A stretch of DNA of 64,000 nucleotides from the NCBI GenBank assembly GCA_964034945.1, contig OZ035964.1, forward strand, positions 811,001-875,000, written 5' to 3'. Both the position numbers and the translations under genes were made by a program. The stretch is from Chrysopilus asiliformis (Eukaryota > Arthropoda > Insecta > Diptera > Rhagionidae). Position 1 is the stretch's first letter, and each line of letters opens with the position of its first letter. The notes beneath the pieces were generated by a model that worked only from the letters and a program-made list of their open reading frames with translations, ran no database searches and was not told the DNA's origin. Positions 11,210 through 22,070 of this stretch are shown piece after piece.

Positions 11210-12508
11210 TTTAATTAATGCCCAGAATTCGAAATCTATAAAGATAACTCGAGCTAAATTCTGTCGAAAAAATTGTCATCTTCCTTTCACTTTAAACTGA
11301 GTTTTTGCATGCCCACGATATATGGCTTTCAGTAAATTTCCAAATACCAGTTTGTTGAAAATCACATCTAGTAGGTACACAAAAACTCAGTTTTAAGCAA
11401 AATTAAAATGAAAATTTTGTCCACAGAATTAGGACCAATAAGTAAAAAGCAGTTACGTGTATGGACCGGAACCAGGGGATAAAAATTACCCTGAATTGCA
11501 TATCTCTCGAGTGATGCTTCTATGTATGTATATTCTATGGCCGAGAACTGAAATATGGTGTAACAATAAAAACTATTTTACTCTAAAAATCTCTTTTAAT
11601 TTCATTCAAAAAATTTCTTTGTCATGTTTGTTGTTGTTTTATTCTCTCTCTCTCTCTCTCTCTCTCTCTTTTCTTACGTAACGACGAAATAAAAAAATAA
11701 ATTTATTTTGCTTGTCTCAATGTAACTTCTTTTTAGTTTGGTTTTGAAAAAAAAAAACAAAAAAAAAACTGGTTTTTAATGTCTTCGCATTTGTGGTTTA
11801 GTTTTCTTTTCTTTTTTTAATACCGCCTTTTTATTATTATTTTATATAATTTTAATTAAATTGTTTTCTTTTAGTGAATATCTTAAAATTCTCTTAAGTT
11901 GAGTTAAGTGTTTTTGCTTAAGTTTTAAATACGATTCCTTAAAAATGTTAATACAAAACGATCCTTTTTTCTGTATAATTTTAATTATTATTTAAATGTT
12001 TCTTCCTATCATCATTTTTTTCATTATATTTAAATATATGTTTTTTTTTGTTGAAATTTTTTTTTCTTCATTATTATTATTATTTTTAGTATCTATAATT
12101 AAATTATTTAAATAAAAAAATTAAAATTAAAATAGTTTTTAAAATATACATCGTATATAAATCTCCAAACATCTCATAGTCAAAATAATTATTTTTTTTC
12201 AAACATTTTTTCATTTCAGTTTCTTTTTCTTCTTGCTTTGTAAAAAGGACAGTAATTTTTTTTATATACTTGTTTTTTTTTTTTATTTTATTTATTTATT
12301 TTAAATAAATTGTATACATTTTTAATAATAAAATGTTTTTATAATATTTGTCAATTGTTTGCTTTTCTTCTCTCGCTTTTGTATAAAATATTACTAAAAA
12401 ACTTGTAAAAATAATAATAATAATAATTCAAGTAAAAAAAATTAATTCATAAGCAATTATTTTAAAATAATAATAATAATAATAATCATAATATTTTTAA
12501 AATTCAGT
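11210..12508 (-). other. AT-rich downstream sequence, probable Ephrin 3' UTR in part
   Basis: Lies directly after the Ephrin stop. It holds a TC microsatellite (11,643-11,670), AAT-repeats (12,412-12,426 and 12,468-12,484) and many AATAAA matches on the minus strand. How much is transcribed is unknown. Confidence 0.4.
12282..12299 (-). promoter_or_regulatory. Candidate polyadenylation signals for Ephrin
   Basis: Overlapping AATAAA hexamers on the minus strand lie about 210-230 bases after the stop codon. The region is so AT-rich that many other matches occur farther downstream, so the true 3' end cannot be chosen from sequence alone. Confidence 0.25.
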
Positions 12509-12813
12509 TCACCGTTGACACCACCAACTAAAAAATCCATACTTAGAATTAAATAAATTAGTTAAAATAACTAGTAGTGTTGTTAAAATTATTATAGGAT
12601 TATATAATATTATTTGATTATTATTATTATTATTATAATTATTATCATTATCATCATTGTTGCTTATTAGATTAATATACTTAAATAATAATAATAAACT
12701 ATTTAATTTATTATTATTTATATGCCGCGAACGTAGTAGCGTTGATGATGCACCACTGTTGTATGTCAATTCTTCATTTTTAACAATTTCATTCGGATGT
12801 TTATCATATTCAT
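12509..12813 (-). CDS. Ephrin: Ephrin last coding exon: juxtamembrane region, hydrophobic C terminus, stop
   Basis: The acceptor ttatttttag ends at 12,814. The exon completes an Asn codon (612) and reads EYDKHPNEIVKNEELTYNSG, which I associate with insect ephrins. An Asn/Leu-rich stretch and an (N/D)-rich run follow. Residues 679-699 (IILYNPIIILTTLLVILTNLF) form a strong hydrophobic segment, and a 13-residue tail NSKYGFFSWWCQR ends at TGA (12,511-12,509). The segment could be a transmembrane helix with a very short tail or a GPI-attachment signal. The tail after a GPI signal would normally be shorter, so a membrane helix is slightly favoured. Asn runs are encoded by an AAT microsatellite (minus strand), which also occurs just downstream. 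Confidence 0.85.
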
Positions 12814-13059
12814 CTAAAAATAAATTAAATTAATTATAAAAATTCAATTGGAAAAAAATCATAGGGTAGTGTGGGATTTAAAAAGGAAACAAGTTTTTAC
12901 ATTCATAATCAAAATTGTGAAAGTGTTGCACTTTGCATTGAAATTAACACTAGAACTGTGAAAACCTGGTCATATTAACACCGATTAGACTTGATATTAC
13001 AAGAAGACAGTGTAATTTCCGGTACATTACACAAAAAAAAAATAGAATCCTCTACAGTA

Positions 13060-13487
13060 CAGAGCTATTGTATCGGAATTAATTTTCCTGCATAGAAAAG
13101 GCCTCGGAATCAATTTTCCTGCTTAGAAAAGGTCTCGAAATTTATTTTGCTGCTTAGAAAGGCCTAGACATTAATTTTAGTGTTTAATTTGCACGGAAAT
13201 AATTTTTTTACTTAATTTTGTTATTGCAAGAAGTTAGAAAAGGCCTCGAAGTTATTTTTCCTGCTTCAAAAATGCATCGGAATTAAGTATTCAGCTTGGA
13301 AAATGGCTTGAAATGAATTTTCCTGCTTGCAAAGCCTCCGAATTCTTTTTCCCGCATAAAAACGCATCGAAATCGATTTTCTTGCTTTGAAAAAGCCTCG
13401 AAATTTATATTGCTGCTTAAAAAGGCCTCGAAATCGATTTTACTGCTTTGAAAAGGCATCGGAATTGATTTTTCGTCTTAAAACGGC
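13060..13487 (-). repeat. Minisatellite with roughly 31-bp and longer units
   Basis: Repeated 'aaggcctcggaatcaatttt' and 'cctgctta' blocks. On the minus strand the unit resembles half of the 72-bp minisatellite at 1.0 and 34 kb. Confidence 0.7.
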
Positions 13488-13797
13488 ATAATCTAGAGAG
13501 TGGAGAATTGGACGTGTGAAAATGGCCGCCGAAATGAAAAACAATCGCGAAAAAGTCCAAAATTTCATTAATTGTTAAAAATAATCTCCAAAATAATTGA
13601 AATCGATTAAATAAAGTAAAAGAAAACTCGAAAGCAATTGAAAAGTCGTAGTTGTTTTCAATAAAATGAAAAAAAAAAGAATTTTACAGACTGTTCTAAT
13701 CTGGTGTTCTAAAACTGTTCTAACTGGCCTAATAGGCTGTTCTAATTGGAGTCAGTAGGACAGTCTATTAATTGCTGATGTCCACTCTCTAGATTAT
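13488..13797. mobile_element. 310-bp inverted-repeat element
   Basis: The ends 'ataatctagagagtgga' and 'tccactctctagattat' are a perfect 17-bp inverted repeat. The interior has three 'ctgttctaa' repeats and no coding frame. Confidence 0.7.
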
Positions 13798-14471
13798 AGG
13801 CTATCTACATCCCACCGATGGCGAAATTTCTTCGTTGCATTATTTCTAATTTTCAAGATGGCGTCAAAATTAGTCTATGCAAATATGAACCTTTGTAGAA
13901 GGAAAATAGCCTAAATTTCCTTCTCGTTCTTTACAAATATGCACCTGCGGTAGCGCATCGCATTCGGTGTGCCATATCGCTTAACGATTTTTTAAAATTA
14001 AAGTACTTTTAACCATTGCTTTTTTTTAATTTATTTTTACCAAGCAATAAGAAATAAAGTGCAAGCTAATCTGCCAACTTCTTCTAATTTACGTTTATCT
14101 GAATTTTCTAATCAATTTTATAAGCGGGAAAAATATTCTTTTATTTTTTTTCTTTTGGAAGTTTTCTGTTAAGGAAAATAAAGGTCTGGAATTTTAAAAA
14201 CTTTGGCATTTTATTATTTTTTTTTGCGTTCTTTCGAAAATTTCCAATGCGTTTTTTTGTGTTAAGCGTATTTTATTGAGAATATGAGGATTAATCCTAT
14301 GTAAAAGCGTTATTAGAATTAAATTTAGCTACAATATATTTAATGCAACGTAGGTAATATCATCGTCCTTATATGAAAAGATCACAAAGTTCCATTTTTT
14401 GATGTTTTTACACAGTCTTTAGTGTTAAAATTGTATATTTTGATGTGAATACAAAATTTTGATTTAATTTC

Positions 14472-14512
14472 TGTGGCAAAAAGGCAAAGCATCTTGTCAG
14501 CGATACCACACG
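14472..14512 (+). mobile_element. Left end of a 'CTGTGGCAAAAAGGC' MITE
   Basis: Starts ctgtggcaaaaaggcaaagc. It lies about 200 bp from the hairpin that begins at 14,716, so it may be the outer end of the same inserted element. Confidence 0.5.
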
Positions 14513-14715
14513 GGCAACAGCCGAACTAAGAATTACTTTAAATGAATTTAGAGTTAAAAGAAAATGTATTCGGACATCTTTTTTAATAGTTATGTCTTGG
14601 ATTTAAGCGAGTTTTGTTTTAGATTTGAGCGAGCTCGAACAAGGATCAAACAAATTGAATTAAAACGAGCTTTTTTTTATTGTTTTCCCACTTTTTTATT
14701 AATTACAAATCTTAA

Positions 14716-15355
14716 GTCGACATTCAGGCGAAGCCAAAGTGATCCGTCTGGAAATGCAAATACAGATCACTTTGATCTTGGAATGCTGCTTAAAAAATAC
14801 CTTGGAATTAATTTTCCTGCCTGAAAAGGGCCTCAAAATTAATTTTCCTGCTTAAAAAGACATCGAAATTAATTTTCCCCTTCAAAAATGCCCGAAATTA
14901 ATTTTTCTGCTTAAAGGGCCTCAAAATTAATTTTCCTATTTGAAAAGGCCCCGGAATCAATTTCACTACCCAAAAAAGGCCTTGGAATTAATTTTTCAGC
15001 TCGAAGAGGGCTCGGAATTAATTTTTCGTCTTCAAAAGACCTCAAAATTGATTTCCCTGCTTTAAAAGGCATCGGAAATAGTTCTCCTTCTTAAAAAAAG
15101 ATCTCAAAATTGATTTCCCTGCTAAAACAGACCTCGGAAATAATTTCCCTGCTAAAAAAGGCCTCGGAAATAATTTCCCTGCTCAGAAAAGGCCTTGGAA
15201 TTAATTTCCCAGCTTAAAATGTACTCGGAATCAATTTTTTCTGCTTAAAAAGGCCTCGGGGTTAATTTTCCTGCTTAGAATGGGCTCGGAATTAATTCTC
15301 CAGCTCAGAAAAGGCAATTCCAGACACATGACTTTGGCTTCGCCTGAAAATCGAC
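14716..15355. mobile_element. Hairpin MITE carrying an internal minisatellite
   Basis: Outer ends 'gtcgacattcaggcgaagcc' and 'ggcttcgcctgaaaatcgac' are inverted. Between them, 14,785-15,312 is an array of about 17 units of roughly 31 bp ('attaattttcctgctt' plus 'aaaaggcctcgga'). Confidence 0.75.
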
Positions 15356-15483
15356 GGTTTTCGCCTGAGATTTATATATAAGAAAATAGCAGTTCAATTT
15401 TATATCGGGCGTTCAGCGCATAAAGCACATAATAAATGTGACTTTGTGACTTTTGATATAGCGATGATGACACGAAATTATAA

Positions 15484-15590
15484 ACCGTTTCAAATATACA
15501 TATATAAATTTTTATTGATTTAAAAATTCAAAAATATATATATGTATATATATATATATATCAATATGTATATATATATATATATGAAAT
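15484..15590. repeat. TA microsatellite beside an Ephrin donor
   Basis: TATA-repeats broken by 'tcaatatg' occupy about 15,533-15,586, ending a few bases from the GTAATT donor at 15,596. Confidence 0.85.
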
Positions 15591-15596
15591 AATTAC

Positions 15597-16382
15597 TTGT
15601 TTTCTTAGTTGGTTTATGGGACGGTGAGTAATTACTATGGTTATTAACAGCACTATTAATATTAGGACGTGGCGATGTCATGTGATGTGGCGGATAGAAT
15701 GGGGGTTGAATTCCCATACCACCCATTCCCATCCCCATACCCCCGCCACCGCCACCTCCTCCTCCACCGATGCCGCCACCGCCGCCGACACCACCACCGA
15801 TCATTGTTGTCACCGGGGTACTATGCTGGATATTTAGGCCACCACCGCTACCCCATCCCGGCCAGCTCATCGTACTTTGAACCACATTACTTATATTCGT
15901 ATTAATATTTGTCATCGATGGCATGTATCCATTACCGTTTCCATTACCGATGCCCTGTTGCTGTTGATTTGGCGGCATATTATTAATTCGTATGCCGGTG
16001 TTGCCGTTCTGTCCGATCGGTATGCGATTGAAATGATCGATATTGGTATTAATTGATGATTGTGACGATGACGATTGCGACGATTGTGAGGACGACGACG
16101 ATGACTGTTGGCCGCTGCCCATGCCACCGCCGCCATTTTGCCCGCCGGGGCCACCAACCCCGCCATTGGCACTTCCGCCACCATTCGATATACTACTGCC
16201 GCCGCCACCATTGCCGGGACCAAGATTCCCATTGGTTTGGCCACCGCCACCCCCGCCTCCGGCACTCAGTGAGGTGTTCTGTTGACTTTCTGGTGCACAG
16301 CACACCTTAAAGACGACCTTCATGTTATTGGTTGAACATCGCCCACCTATCCGACGATAGAGATCGTCCTTTGAAGATGTCG
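15597..16382 (-). CDS. Ephrin: Ephrin exon: end of receptor-binding domain and Gly/Ser/Asn-rich linker
   Basis: This exon encodes the rest of codon 350 through residue 611 and one base of codon 612. Residues 351-381 finish the ephrin fold: SKDDLYRRIGGRC with the fourth conserved cysteine (365), then KVVFKVCCAPE with Cys 377 and 378. The domain spans about 148 residues, normal for ephrins. Residues 382-611 form a disordered linker: poly-Gly blocks, a poly-Ser/Gln block, Asn-rich stretches, a Gly/Met block and a Pro-rich end (PPFYPPHHMTSPRP). The acceptor is tttgcag at 16,383 and the donor is GTAATT at 15,596, just before a TA-repeat tract. The exon is far more GC-rich than its surroundings because of GGN glycine codons. 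Poly-Gly length may vary between individuals. Confidence 0.93.
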
Positions 16383-16537
16383 CTGCAAAAAAAAAGAAGA
16401 AAAATATAATAAAATAAATTAAATTGGGCGAATCTATGATAAGAAAATTCAACTATGAAAAAAAAAAACAAATCTCATGTAAATATTGGGTGTTTAAACC
16501 GGGGGTAAAATAAAAAGAAAACGAATGCAATACTTAC

Positions 16538-16848
16538 AAATGAAGTAATAATCATTTCCGGGAAGGAACTCCAAACCGCCAGGCTGTGGTGTAAATGGCC
16601 GGAATGTTATCGTAAAAAACATTAGTTTTTGTGGCTTATCACATATAGCTATAACACGTGGATCTGAATTTGTTATACGGCATGTCTCATATTCAACTTT
16701 CGATACATTATAAATTATATATTTTTCCGTTTCATTTTCAAATGTCCCGGGCTCATACACTGGACAAATTATGTGGACTTGATCGAATTCGAATGCTACA
16801 TTGCCCTTATTCACATCAATTATGTGATCCGTGTTATCTATTCGAAAA
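16538..16848 (-). CDS. Ephrin: Ephrin exon encoding the core of the Eph-receptor-binding domain
   Basis: This exon encodes residues 246-349 plus the first base of codon 350 and is the most diagnostic exon. After the acceptor (tttaatttcag) the frame reads IFRIDNTDHIIDVNKGN, then the ICPVY motif. Three of the conserved ephrin cysteines are here, at residues 274, 302 and 315. The receptor-contacting loop lies around residues 329-343 (RPFTPQPGGLEFLPG), followed by the NDYYFI strand. Possible N-glycosylation sites are NET 284-286 and NVS 293-295. The donor is GTAAGT at 16,537. The sequence is highly conserved and undamaged, showing a functional gene. Confidence 0.97.
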
Positions 16849-17075
16849 CTGAAATTAAACAAAAGAAATAAAACGATTAGATTTTATGAGTATTTTTTTC
16901 TTTTCAGCTAAAATGTCTAAATTTTCAATAAATAATGGAATAAAATTTCTGGGGCCACAACTTTGATGTAACAGACTGACATTGATTCACGTGTAAAATT
17001 ATTAAAATTAATCGAGTGAGTAAAAATTTCCTACATATATCTAGAAAAATATATTTTTCACACATTTTAACAATA

Positions 17076-17532
17076 CAAGCTTTAAATGTAATTCTTAGAT
17101 TAATCTAAGCTAAAGACTACATTATTAGCAAAAAAGAATATAAAACATTTTTTTTAAAAGCCCCCGGAGTACAATCACAAAATGGCTGCCTCATACCGGT
17201 TTACAAGTATATAATTTAAAAAAATACAAATAAAAAAGTTGAATCTGGCAACACTTATTTCTTTGAATATCCTTCATGAGAATAAGAAGATGGCGCGCGC
17301 AGCCAACTATTCGGCTTCATAAAAGTGCGGCCAGTTCAGTGCAACGGAAGTCAAACAGAAAAGAAAAACTAAATCGATGGAATTAAGTTGAAATAAAGGC
17401 AAAACTGGAGCGAAACAAACAAAATTAAATGGAAAATCGGGAAATGCAAGGAATGTCAAGTAAAGGAGACGAAAAACAGGAGAAAAGGTCAGGAATCTGC
17501 AATGTTTTGTTTTTTTTTTCTCGTTTTATTTT
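17076..17532 (+). repeat. Direct repeat copy 1: promoter-like module
   Basis: Closely similar to 22,071-22,565. It contains 'aatggctgcctcataccggt', 'cataaaag', 'ccagttcagtgc', an open stretch from ATG (17,428) and 'gagaaaaggtcagg', where copy 2 has the donor-like GTAAGG. Confidence 0.75.
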
Positions 17533-17569
17533 AGTTTGCGATTGCTCGCTTATTATTTTTGTAAAAAAT

Positions 17570-18310
17570 TGATTTTTTTACTTTCAATAATAGAGTTTTG
17601 TGTTCATGAAAAATTTCGACATCTTAATTTTGACTAAAAATATCTGATGTGAACAACACATGACTTTCTTATTCAAAATCTACGTTTCTGCATAATTTAC
17701 CTGACGAATAAAATATCAGTTTTAATAAAATTATGAATTTTTATTTTACAAAATCTGCAATATCTCAATAACAGTAAAAGATATCCTTTTACAGTGAAAG
17801 GCAAAAATGTAGAGAATTTTAATGCCTTTAATTCTGCTTTTAACGAAGAACCGTTAGTGCAGGCAATTCGCAAAAATTTTAATGATAGAACCGCGTGTCT
17901 CAAGCTATTATCGAGACATACCGTTATTGAAAAAAAACTAGTTGTTTGCGATTTTTTCGAAAATTAACGGGTTTTTAGCGATTCATTGTATGAGATGAAT
18001 AGAAGAGAATAATTTTTGCCACAATTATGTTGCTTCTTTCCGTTATTGAGTGAAAATATCTGAAAATATGTAAAAAATGGATTTTTGTGAATTTCTTTCA
18101 AACAGCTCTTTGTAAAAAAAAGCAAAGGTAAGAAATTCTCTACATTTTCCGTAAACCGATATCTGTTACCGTTATCTAGTAATTTTTGATTTTGTAAATT
18201 TCGTTTTAAAATGTTTATTTTTAAACTGATATCTTATTCGTCAGATTATAGTGTAAATTAGGCAGATTTTTAACTTGTTTTTGCTTTATCAGAACTTGCC
18301 TGAATAATAA
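17570..18310 (-). repeat. Dispersed 'cgttatcgagata' repeat family
   Basis: Carries 'gtgaacaacacatgactttc', 'aatatctcaataacagtaaa', 'ttcgcaaaaattt' and related blocks. Other copies are at 29.7, 32.7, 37.7, 45.5, 47.7, 49.8 and 58.3 kb. Confidence 0.65.
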
Positions 18311-18478
18311 ATACGTCATATTATATGTGGGGTTCATAGACATCAATATGTACGGACAAAAATAAATACAGTGCGATGATAAAATTTAATTTCATTCCTG
18401 TCAGATTTCAATTTCCTGCCTTTCAATGGAATAACAATAACAGCAGGAGTCGAAACCAGCCGGAGAGGTGTGGAGGGT

Positions 18479-18628
18479 GGAGTAAGTGGGGGGGGGGGAT
18501 GTAGCGGTACGATATGTAGAAGCAATGGCAACTCTTTGCAACAGCGTTACATCGAGATCTTGTGTGAGTTTATTGGGTGTTTGGGGGGAAGAGTAGCGCC
18601 GGGTCGGGGGAGGGGGGGGGGGGGGGGG
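18479..18628 (+). repeat. G-tract region
   Basis: Two runs: about 10 G at 18,489 and a G-rich run to 18,628 broken by single A or T bases. Confidence 0.8.
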
Positions 18629-18629
18629 T

Positions 18630-19260
18630 GAAGCACACGCGCCTACATACGTTGTGGCACGACGAGGAAACCAAAACGACGGATGCGATAACGACAGTTA
18701 AAGGCTGTTAAAGTTACGTCATAAGAGTTGGCTGGGGGAGCGGGGAAGACAAATAAGAGTACAATACGTACATCTTTCCCCTCCTCCTCGTCACCCTCCT
18801 GCATGCCATCTTCCCGCCAATGTCGACACTCTCTACTGCCGCCCCAGTTTTCAACGTGCCGTCGTTGCCGTCGATTTTAGGGTAAAACGGCTATCAGCGC
18901 CATGCCATGATGATGGGGCGATGACAATGAACGATGATGCATGGATATCTACTCCAGCTCCCCATGCCACCATATGTATTTATTTGCCACCACCACGACG
19001 ACAATCGCTCCATTCAACGCCATTAAAATGTCGCTCTCTTATCATTTTCGGTTAAACGCTTCTATTGAAAAACGGTATCATTTTTGTACATCATTTTTAG
19101 TCACACTCGGTCGCTTTTCGTCCTTTTTGAACAATTTCTGAGAGTCGTTTCTGGTTAACGCCCGCACCATTCTACCGACAATCTACGAGAATCCGAGTTA
19201 CAAGCAAGAGTGATGTCCTTTGAAGGTTAGATTTGGGAAGTTGTGGTGAATCATACCTCC
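18630..19260. other. Unique, more GC-rich intronic block
   Basis: No match to the repeat families here. Contains CA/CG-rich sequence (18,640-18,700) and several ATG-like and CAC-rich motifs. A candidate regulatory block only by exclusion. Confidence 0.35.
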
Positions 19261-19279
19261 CTGTCACCCACCACCCATC

Positions 19280-20050
19280 ACAGTTTTTACTTTCTTATAC
19301 ATAGTATAATAAAGTATTGTATTCATGAAAAATTTCAAGCTCTTAGTTTTGCTTAAGAAACACTTCCGAAGCACTGTACAAGCTCTCATTCTTAACATAG
19401 TAATTTTATTTAAAATTTTCAAAAAAAAATCTCAAGAAAATTTCAAGTCTCAAGAAAAAATTGTTTTTAAAAAAAAGTACTACGGTTTCAGGAAAACCAA
19501 AAATCACATATTCCTTAGGATCCTTTTATCTATCAAAAACCGTTAACCGTGAGTCGATAGGCCAAAAATTACGAGTGTGACAAAGGATTATTCAAATGTT
19601 AAATCCCTAAAAATTGAATCCTTTTATCTCGGAAACGGCTCAAAGGATTTTCATGAAATTCGGAATCTAAGAGTTTTCGGGGATAAGGAATCGATATCCG
19701 GTGTCCTTTTTGCGGACAAAAGGATTTTTCAAGGACCTCGTCCTTGTACCGCCCAAACCCCACCGCCCCCCTCAAAAAGGACACCGGATATTGACTCTCC
19801 GTCCCCGATAACCTATAAATTCTAAATTTCAGCCCGATCGAAGGACTTGAATTTTTCGTCCTTAAAAAAAGTACAGGGGTCCCCCTTGCGATTTTTTCAA
19901 ATTTTTGACACGTGTCCGATTTCGCTGAAATTTGGTATAGGGGGGTTTTTTGGACCTCTGATTAAGAATCTGTTGTCCGTTTGCCGATATCACTAATGGT
20001 TTGGTCGGTGTAGGGGGCGGAGGTGCCCCACGAAAAATTGAATTTTCACT
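19280..20050 (+). mobile_element. About 650-770-bp repeat family, copy 1
   Basis: Shares 'tttcaagtctcaagaaaaaa', 'aggatccttttatctatc', 'cgagtgtgacaaaggattat' and 'gcccgatcgaaggacttgaa' with 24,585-25,262 (inverted) and 50,915-51,570. Inside, 'atatccggtgtccttttt' pairs perfectly with 'aaaaaggacaccggatat'. Confidence 0.8.
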
Positions 20051-21330
20051 CGCTATTTACTAGAAACGCCACAGTACAAAATTTCATGTCTCTATCTCTT
20101 TGTGTCAGCCTCTGTACCAGATTTGTCAAAAATTACTTAAACTAGAGCTATGAAATTTTACAGGCACGCTTGGTGGTATTCCGTTAGCCCGAAGTTCCTT
20201 AAACTCAAATTGCTTATGATTTGAAAAACATATTTTCTTTGAGTTCTGTTTCGAATGGGAATTTTTTCACCTGGTAGTTCAATATATATACACACATACA
20301 CACGAGTTTTATCCAAGCCCACTTGTAATAATTATCGACGTATCATCGATTCGTTATTGTCCTAAAAATAAAATTCAGCCTTAATTGTAAAGTCGTACTA
20401 CGATGTAAAATTTCTTAATCATCAATTCTTAGATTAAAAAAAATATCATCAAATGATGGCCGGTACTACAATTTATTTAATAAGGGGGGATATTTGAACG
20501 TCATGTCATTAGAAAAAAAGGATTGTGTGACCTGCTTCAATATTATACGCTTCAAGGTAACAAAAATATATCTAGGAAAAATTGATCATTAGGCACGCTG
20601 AAATTAGAAGAAAAACCTGGGGGAAGTGGGATGGGTGTTTGTTTTTTTTGTTACTAATATTCGATTTCAAGTCAATCTTTACAATAATTTGGGGGCTCAT
20701 CTGTTATTACGGGATGGAAAAGTAGCGGGAGAGGATGATTTACTTTACCAACGTTCGATGAGAATTCAGAAAAGAATTAGGAAAATTTCATCGACCTATG
20801 ATGAGAGAGAGAGAGGGAGACAGAACAGAAACTGGGTGGTGGTGTGCGGGGCAAGCAAGGATTATTAGAAACCGGAGGAAACTTAAGGGTTAAGATGCCA
20901 CATTGTCTACCCACCGTATCGCATTAAGTTCCACTACCCGCTCATTGTTAGGAAGTGATACGCCTTCTAATTATTTTCTATTTTTGTTTAAAAAAATAGC
21001 GCTGGCACCACTAAACTTAATTCAGGTACCCCCCGCCCCCTCCCCTCTGTTCCCTGCCCAAACTGAAATGATTATCGGTTCGTCTAAAATAAATACATAA
21101 AAATTAATCGATAAGCGAGACTCTCTCGCACTCCTCTCTGACTGATTAACGTTTGGTCCTTTTCGGGGGGCCAATCAAACGTCATCAGAACTTCTGCCCC
21201 ATAACGCATTAACCAAGACCAAATTAATGGGTTTTTTTTCGTTGGATTTTTTTTTTCATAAATCCCCGCCCACTGTTAGACCAAATTGTGACCTTACCGT
21301 CCGCACACTCGTCTAACAAAGTTCGTAACG
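20050..21330. other. Mixed repeat and unexplained sequence
   Basis: 20,050-20,280 has transposon-tail-like text ('agagctatgaaattttacag', also near 36,185). A CA tract is at 20,290-20,303 and a GA tract at 20,805-20,820. No gene is recognised; the short frame at 20,626-20,868 has no domain. Confidence 0.4.
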
Positions 21331-21341
21331 TATTATTAGTG

Positions 21342-21362
21342 GGGGGGGAGGGGGGGGGGGGG
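21342..21362 (+). repeat. Poly-G tract
   Basis: G runs broken once by A. Confidence 0.85.
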
Positions 21363-21824
21363 TTACCTTAAAACATATAAAACTAATAGAGGAAAAATCC
21401 TTCAAACCTTGAGAATGCAAAAGTCTTTAATTTATGACTTTTATTTGGTAATCGTAGAGAAAAATACAGGATCTAATAATAAGTAGGAATTTTTCCCATT
21501 ATTATTATGATTATTTTATTTTGATTTTTTTTCTTTGGTTCCTTTGTTCTTTCACTTCCGCTAATATCTGAGCCACTAACCACCAACAATTTTCAAGTCT
21601 TACAACCAATGCCAATCCGCTATTAATTATGGGAGTTTTGTACCTCATTTGGTGCGAAATTAGTAGCAAGAAAGGGTGGGCTGGTCTCTCCAGAGCACTC
21701 AAAACGTAAAATTCAGGGGCTGAAAATTAATATAAATGGAACTCAATCGAAAGTGACGTTAAAAAAATGGGAACAAAAAAAACTCTCGCTTGGAAAAGAC
21801 TAAAAATGTCATAAATTTTTCAGA

Positions 21825-21985
21825 TTAGAGGCTGCCCATAAAAAACGTTACGCTTTTAGTAGTAGAGGGGGCTTTTAACTCCATACAAAGAATCGCGAAA
21901 AAGCGTGACGGAAGGGGCGGGGGGATCGACAGGCCGAAAATGAGTGTCACGTATTTTATAGACAGACCCTTATGGTTTTTGAATT
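21825..21985. mobile_element. Near-complete hairpin MITE with 'tattttatagacag' end
   Basis: Starts 'gaggctgcccataaaaaacg' and ends 'cacgtattttatagacagac', an imperfect inverted repeat. The interior is G-rich ('gaaggggcggggggatcg'). Best copy of the family in the window. Confidence 0.7.
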
Positions 21986-22070
21986 GACAAGGAATTGGAT
22001 TTCCTAGTGTGAGGTTTTTTCCTTCAGACCTAAGTGTCAGATTTTTACTTTCTTGTAGGAAATAGGTACT

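Larger units (their letters stand above)
12814..15596 (-). other. Ephrin last intron (2.8 kb)
   Basis: It lies between the GTAATT donor at 15,596 and the AG acceptor at 12,814. It holds two minisatellite arrays, a 310-bp inverted-repeat element, a MITE carrying a minisatellite, and a TA-repeat next to the donor, all listed separately. The stretch 13,800-14,470 is AT-rich with no recognised feature. Confidence 0.85.

Noticed and set aside
15912..16310. Frames opposite or out of phase with the Ephrin linker (Asp- or His/Arg-rich)
   Set aside because: They are shadows of the Gly/Ser-rich coding exon.
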